Shown: positions 7,148-8,946 of the stretch, one piece after another
How the letters are laid out: each line of letters opens with the position of its first letter
How positions within the stretch are numbered: the first letter of the stretch is position 1
Assembly: GCA_005879205.1 (NCBI GenBank)
Contig: VBLD01000099.1
Span: forward strand, 1-8,946
Source of the DNA: Deltaproteobacteria bacterium
GTDB taxonomy: Bacteria; Desulfobacterota; Binatia; DP-6
Direction of reading: 5' to 3'
DNA: 8,946 nt
Made by a program: the position numbers and the translations under genes
The notes under the pieces: model-generated
Told to the model about the DNA's origin: nothing
Databases searched by the model: none
Seen by the model: the letters and a program-made list of their open reading frames with translations, nothing else

Positions 7148-7480
7148 ATGAGCCCCCGTTCGAAGAAGCCACGCTACTGGTCGCACGAGGTCATGGAGCG
7201 GAGCGACGCCCTCGACCTCGAGCGCGGCGTCTTCGCCGGGAGCGACCCGCGCCGGATCGCCGCGTCGCTCAAACGCTCCGCCGAGCGGAGCCGGCGACGC
7301 AAGGCCACGCCCTACCAGTCGGCCATGTCGATGCTGAACTTCTACATCAATCGGGCGGGCAAGGGCTTGAGTGCGAGCCGGAAGCGGGTCTACGAGCGGG
7401 CCAAGGTCGAGCTGCGGAAGGCCTTCGGGCGCGATGTCCCGAGGCATCGCACCAAGCGTGAACGGCGCGCAGCGGTCTGA
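7148..7480 (+). CDS. DUF3175 domain-containing small basic protein
   Basis: A 110-residue, strongly basic protein that I recognise as DUF3175. Typical family text is present: WSHEVMERSDALDLERGVF (12-30), DPRRIAASLKRSAERSRRRK (33-52), SAMSMLNFYINRAGKGLS (59-76) and KRVYERAKVELRKAFGR (79-95). It has no signal peptide or membrane segment, so it is cytosolic, and its charge suggests nucleic-acid contact, though that is inference; the family has no established function. ATG 7148 is preceded by TAGGGCGGGATC, a weak G-rich ribosome-binding region. It is separated by 71 nt from the exporter genes, so it may have its own control, and it converges on a leftward gene whose stop lies 12 nt beyond its own. 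I saw no clear terminator between the two. Confidence 0.85.
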   Translation: MSPRSKKPRYWSHEVMERSDALDLERGVFAGSDPRRIAASLKRSAERSRRRKATPYQSAMSMLNFYINRAGKGLSASRKRVYERAKVELRKAFGRDVPRHRTKRERRAAV

Positions 7481-7492
7481 GGCGCCGCGCCG

Positions 7493-7783
7493 CTACGGCT
7501 CCTCTTCGACCCCGCGCACGACGATGACGTCGATGCCCTTCGTGCCGAGCCACTCGAAGAGGCTCCTCACCGCCGCCAGCGTCGCGTCGCTCGACGGCCC
7601 GGGTACGGTCACCTCCAGGCGCGTCCCGGGACCGGCACGGCGGGCGTCCTCCCCGATCGTCTCGGCCTCGTAGGGCGTGAGCCAGCTGACGCGCTCGAGG
7701 TCACGCCAGCCCGCGGCCGACGGAGGCACGACGCGCACGCGCACGAGCGATGGGAGCCGGTGTGCCTCGTTGGTCTCCACCAT
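7493..7783 (-). CDS. Hypothetical protein, 96 residues
   Basis: I do not recognise this protein. On the reverse strand it reads MVETNEAHRL and continues for 96 residues, acidic at the end (GVEEEP). The middle part VRVRVVPPSAAGW, then RDLERVSWLTPYEAETIGEDARRA, RLEVTVPG and TLAAVRSLFEWLGTKGIDVIVVRG suggests alternating strands and helices, a small alpha/beta fold with no catalytic motif, cysteine pair or membrane segment. ATG at 7783 is preferred; an in-frame TTG at 7798 would add five residues, and neither has a strong Shine-Dalgarno sequence. The reading looks protein-like in hydrophobic patterning, while competing frames over this stretch are rich in Arg, Ser and Pro. It lies downstream of the DUF971-like gene on the same strand with a 112-nt gap. 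Confidence 0.55.
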   Translation of the reverse strand: MVETNEAHRLPSLVRVRVVPPSAAGWRDLERVSWLTPYEAETIGEDARRAGPGTRLEVTVPGPSSDATLAAVRSLFEWLGTKGIDVIVVRGVEEEP

Positions 7784-7861
7784 CGCTTCGGAACGCAAGG
7801 GCCGTGCCGAGCGGACGGGGAGGTCGATTCGAGCTCGACGCCCCCCGGATGCCTCTTTTCT

Positions 7862-7883
7862 AGACGGCGGATGCCGCCGTTCT
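7862..7883 (-). other. GC-rich hairpin between the two leftward genes
   Basis: ACGGCGG (7864-7870) and CCGCCGT (7874-7880) form a perfect 7-bp stem with a 3-nt ATG loop; two further pairs are possible past a single bulged T at 7881. It begins 12 nt after the stop of the DUF971-like gene, a fitting place for a transcript end. On that strand an A-rich rather than T-rich run follows, so it is not a canonical intrinsic terminator in either direction. It may stabilise the 3' end of the message. Confidence 0.4.
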
Positions 7884-7895
7884 GAGCCGACGGAC

Positions 7896-8228
7896 CTACC
7901 GACCCGTGATCGGGAAGTCCGGCTCGCCCACGCAGCGCGCGCAGCGACAGAGGTCCCGCACCTCTTCGACGAGCAGCAGCGTCTCGTGGTTGTCCGCCCA
8001 ACGGATGAAAAGGCTCCGGTCGCCGAGTACCTGGAAGTCGACGGGGCGCTCGGCCTCGGGCGTCAGCGGCGACTCCGCGACCGCCGAGCAGGCGTCGCAG
8101 GGACAGGCGCGGCGGAGGTTCCGGTACGGCAGGATGCTCTCGTGCCGGTCGCCCCATTCGACGCCCAGCGCGTAGCGTCCGACCTCCTTCAGCCGCTCGA
8201 TCCGCGTCGCGTCGGGGTGCCGGGTCAT
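7896..8228 (-). CDS. DUF971-like (gamma-butyrobetaine hydroxylase N-terminal-like) protein with two CxCxxC repeats
   Basis: A 110-residue soluble protein resembling DUF971, the fold of the zinc-binding N-terminal domain of gamma-butyrobetaine hydroxylase. Segment VGRYALGVEWGDRHESILPY (16-35), then LRRACPCDAC (38-47), is family-like. The second half repeats it without gaps at a 52-residue offset: W25/W77, D27/D79, H29/H81, E30/E82, R39/R91 and cysteines C42-C44-C47 against C94-C96-C99. The cysteine triplets plus nearby His could bind zinc or an iron-sulfur cluster. Related small proteins are found near iron-sulfur and hydroxylase genes, but their job is not settled; no hydroxylase domain follows here. 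ATG at 8228 has no obvious Shine-Dalgarno sequence upstream. It stands divergent from the amidohydrolase across a 123-nt region. Confidence 0.78.
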   Translation of the reverse strand: MTRHPDATRIERLKEVGRYALGVEWGDRHESILPYRNLRRACPCDACSAVAESPLTPEAERPVDFQVLGDRSLFIRWADNHETLLLVEEVRDLCRCARCVGEPDFPITGR

Positions 8229-8292
8229 CCAGAGGCAGGCTTATGCGAGCAGCGGGACGCGGACAACCGCAGGCCGTGAAGCATTTGATTAG

Positions 8293-8306
8293 GTCAATTG
8301 ATTGAC
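8293..8306. promoter_or_regulatory. Perfect 14-bp palindrome, putative operator
   Basis: GTCAAT-TG-ATTGAC is an exact inverted repeat (6-bp arms, 2-nt centre) within a short AT-rich island (about 8284-8307) in otherwise very GC-rich DNA. It overlaps the -35 box of the likely amidohydrolase promoter, the classic position for a repressor site. The form suits a homodimeric regulator such as a TetR protein, but which one binds cannot be told. Confidence 0.55.
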
Positions 8307-8331
8307 AAGCGCCCACTCGCGGGGGTATCGG
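8302..8331 (+). promoter_or_regulatory. Likely sigma-70-type promoter for the amidohydrolase
   Basis: TTGACA at 8302-8307 is an exact -35 consensus. At 18 nt spacing lies TATCGG (8326-8331), a weak -10 match sharing only the first three bases. The start codon is 21 nt downstream of that, leaving a short leader. A consensus -35 is rare by chance in DNA of this composition, which supports the call; the poor -10 limits it and suggests activator or repressor control. Confidence 0.45.
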
Positions 8332-8337
8332 AGCATC

Positions 8338-8345
8338 GGGAGGAG
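8338..8345 (+). promoter_or_regulatory. Shine-Dalgarno sequence of the amidohydrolase
   Basis: GGGAGGAG ends 6 nt before the ATG at 8352. It is the best ribosome-binding site in the window and fixes that start over the second in-frame-looking ATG at 8356, which is out of frame. Confidence 0.85.
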
Positions 8346-8351
8346 AAGGCC

Positions 8352-8946
8352 ATGCATGCCACCCCGAGCGCGTCGATCGACTTCCTCGCCGATGCCGACG
8401 GTCACGTCATCGAGCCGGGCGACCTCTGGATCGAGCGCCTGCCCCGCGACCTGCGGCCTCTCGCGCCGCACTTCTTCCGCGACGAGCAGGGCGTCTTCCA
8501 CTCGAAGATCTACGGCATCGACATCTCCAACCTCGAGGTCATGCACGGCGGCATCCGCGCCAAGGACATGCTCGAGAACATGGGCCTGGCCTGCGCCATG
8601 GGCGTCCCGCTGGAGCGGGTCTTCACCAGCCCCGAGCTCGAGCGCCACACCATCGTCGACGCGCCGCCGTGGGCGAGCGACGGCCGCGCCCGGCTCGACT
8701 TCAACACCACCAACGGCGTGTCCCGCGCGGTCCTCTACCCGACCTACATGCTGGCCGGCGGCACGCTGCTGCCGAACCTCGCGCCCGCGGTGTGCGCCAT
8801 CTACAACGACTGGATGATGAACGAGTACTGCGCCGGCTCGCAGGGCCGGCTGATCCCGGTGGCGACGCTGCCGCTCACCGACATCGAGGCGGCCGTCGCC
8901 GAGGTCCGGCGCACGGCCGAGATGGGGTATCGGGCGGTCTTCGTGC
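8352..8946 (+). CDS. Amidohydrolase (ACMSD-like, Amidohydro_2 family), N-terminal part; runs off right edge
   Basis: 198 complete codons are visible with no stop, so the gene is cut by the window end; relatives are about 350-420 residues. The protein opens with D14-A-D16-G-H18 and VIEPGDLW (19-26), the form seen in metal-dependent amidohydrolases related to aminocarboxymuconate-semialdehyde decarboxylase, where the first strand supplies metal ligands. Further family-like text is LYPTYML, CAIYNDWMMNEYCAGSQGRLIPVATLPLTDIEAAVAEVRR and MGYRAVFV. Family members cleave C-C, C-N or C-O bonds, often decarboxylating or hydrolysing aromatic or cyclic compounds; this one's substrate is unknown. The remaining metal-binding His/Asp residues lie outside the window, so activity cannot be judged. 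Start and expression signals are good: GGGAGGAG at 6 nt and an upstream promoter with a palindromic operator, indicating a new transcription unit under its own control. Confidence 0.88.
   Translation, partial: MHATPSASIDFLADADGHVIEPGDLWIERLPRDLRPLAPHFFRDEQGVFHSKIYGIDISNLEVMHGGIRAKDMLENMGLACAMGVPLERVFTSPELERHTIVDAPPWASDGRARLDFNTTNGVSRAVLYPTYMLAGGTLLPNLAPAVCAIYNDWMMNEYCAGSQGRLIPVATLPLTDIEAAVAEVRRTAEMGYRAVFV

Noticed and set aside
7481..7492. Possible terminator between the convergent DUF3175 and hypothetical genes
   Set aside because: GGCGC and GCGCC arms are almost touching, leaving no workable loop, and no T-tract follows.
8269..8308. Divergent promoter for the DUF971-like gene using the other half of the palindrome
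   Set aside because: TTGACC is present on the reverse strand, but no acceptable -10 lies at 16-18 nt from it.
7609..8316. 235-residue reverse-strand frame overlapping both small leftward genes, and a 200-residue forward frame at 7677-8279
   Set aside because: Both are Arg/Pro/Ala-rich without motifs and conflict with the DUF971-like gene, whose internal repeat and cysteine motifs support that frame.

Overview
This is a GC-rich, densely packed bacterial window with strong G/C at third codon positions. It holds eleven genes I would call real: eight in a tight rightward string, one more rightward gene, two small leftward genes, and the start of a rightward gene at the right edge (one of the eight and the last are cut by the window ends). 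GC content, codon use and gene types (TetR regulator, LsrK-like kinase, Gld-type ABC cassette, DUF3175, DUF971-like protein, ACMSD-like amidohydrolase) suit an uncultured high-GC environmental lineage of the kind once lumped with Deltaproteobacteria (for example Binatota). That placement is inference; no marker gene is present. I saw no rRNA, tRNA, transposase, CRISPR array or integrase, and no gene-free stretch reaches 300 bases.

Positions 2-7076 hold eight same-strand genes with gaps from -4 to +16 nt, so they could form one transcript. They are the C-terminal part of a TetR-like regulator, a D-2-hydroxyacid dehydrogenase, an FGGY kinase resembling the autoinducer-2 kinase LsrK, a beta-phosphoglucomutase-like HAD phosphatase, an ABC ATPase, an ABC-2 permease of the GldF type, a GldG-like auxiliary protein and a short DUF4340 protein. 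The first four read as a small metabolic module acting on a short hydroxy/keto sugar-like compound. The last four read as a Gld-type ABC export complex whose cargo cannot be told from sequence.

Positions 7077-7147 are a short leader containing three alternating complementary hexamers able to form two mutually exclusive hairpins. A small DUF3175 gene follows (7148-7480). It converges on two small leftward genes: an unrecognised 96-residue protein, and a DUF971-like protein whose two halves are internal repeats, each with a CxCxxC motif.

Positions 8229-8351 are intergenic and carry the clearest regulatory region: a perfect 14-bp palindrome overlapping a consensus -35 box, then a good Shine-Dalgarno sequence, leading into an amidohydrolase that runs off the right edge.

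The points most worth following up are the LsrK-like kinase/dehydrogenase/phosphatase trio with no Lsr transporter or LsrF/LsrG in view, its tight linkage to a Gld-type exporter, the doubled cysteine motif in the DUF971-like protein, and the palindrome-covered promoter. None of these proves a new system on its own.
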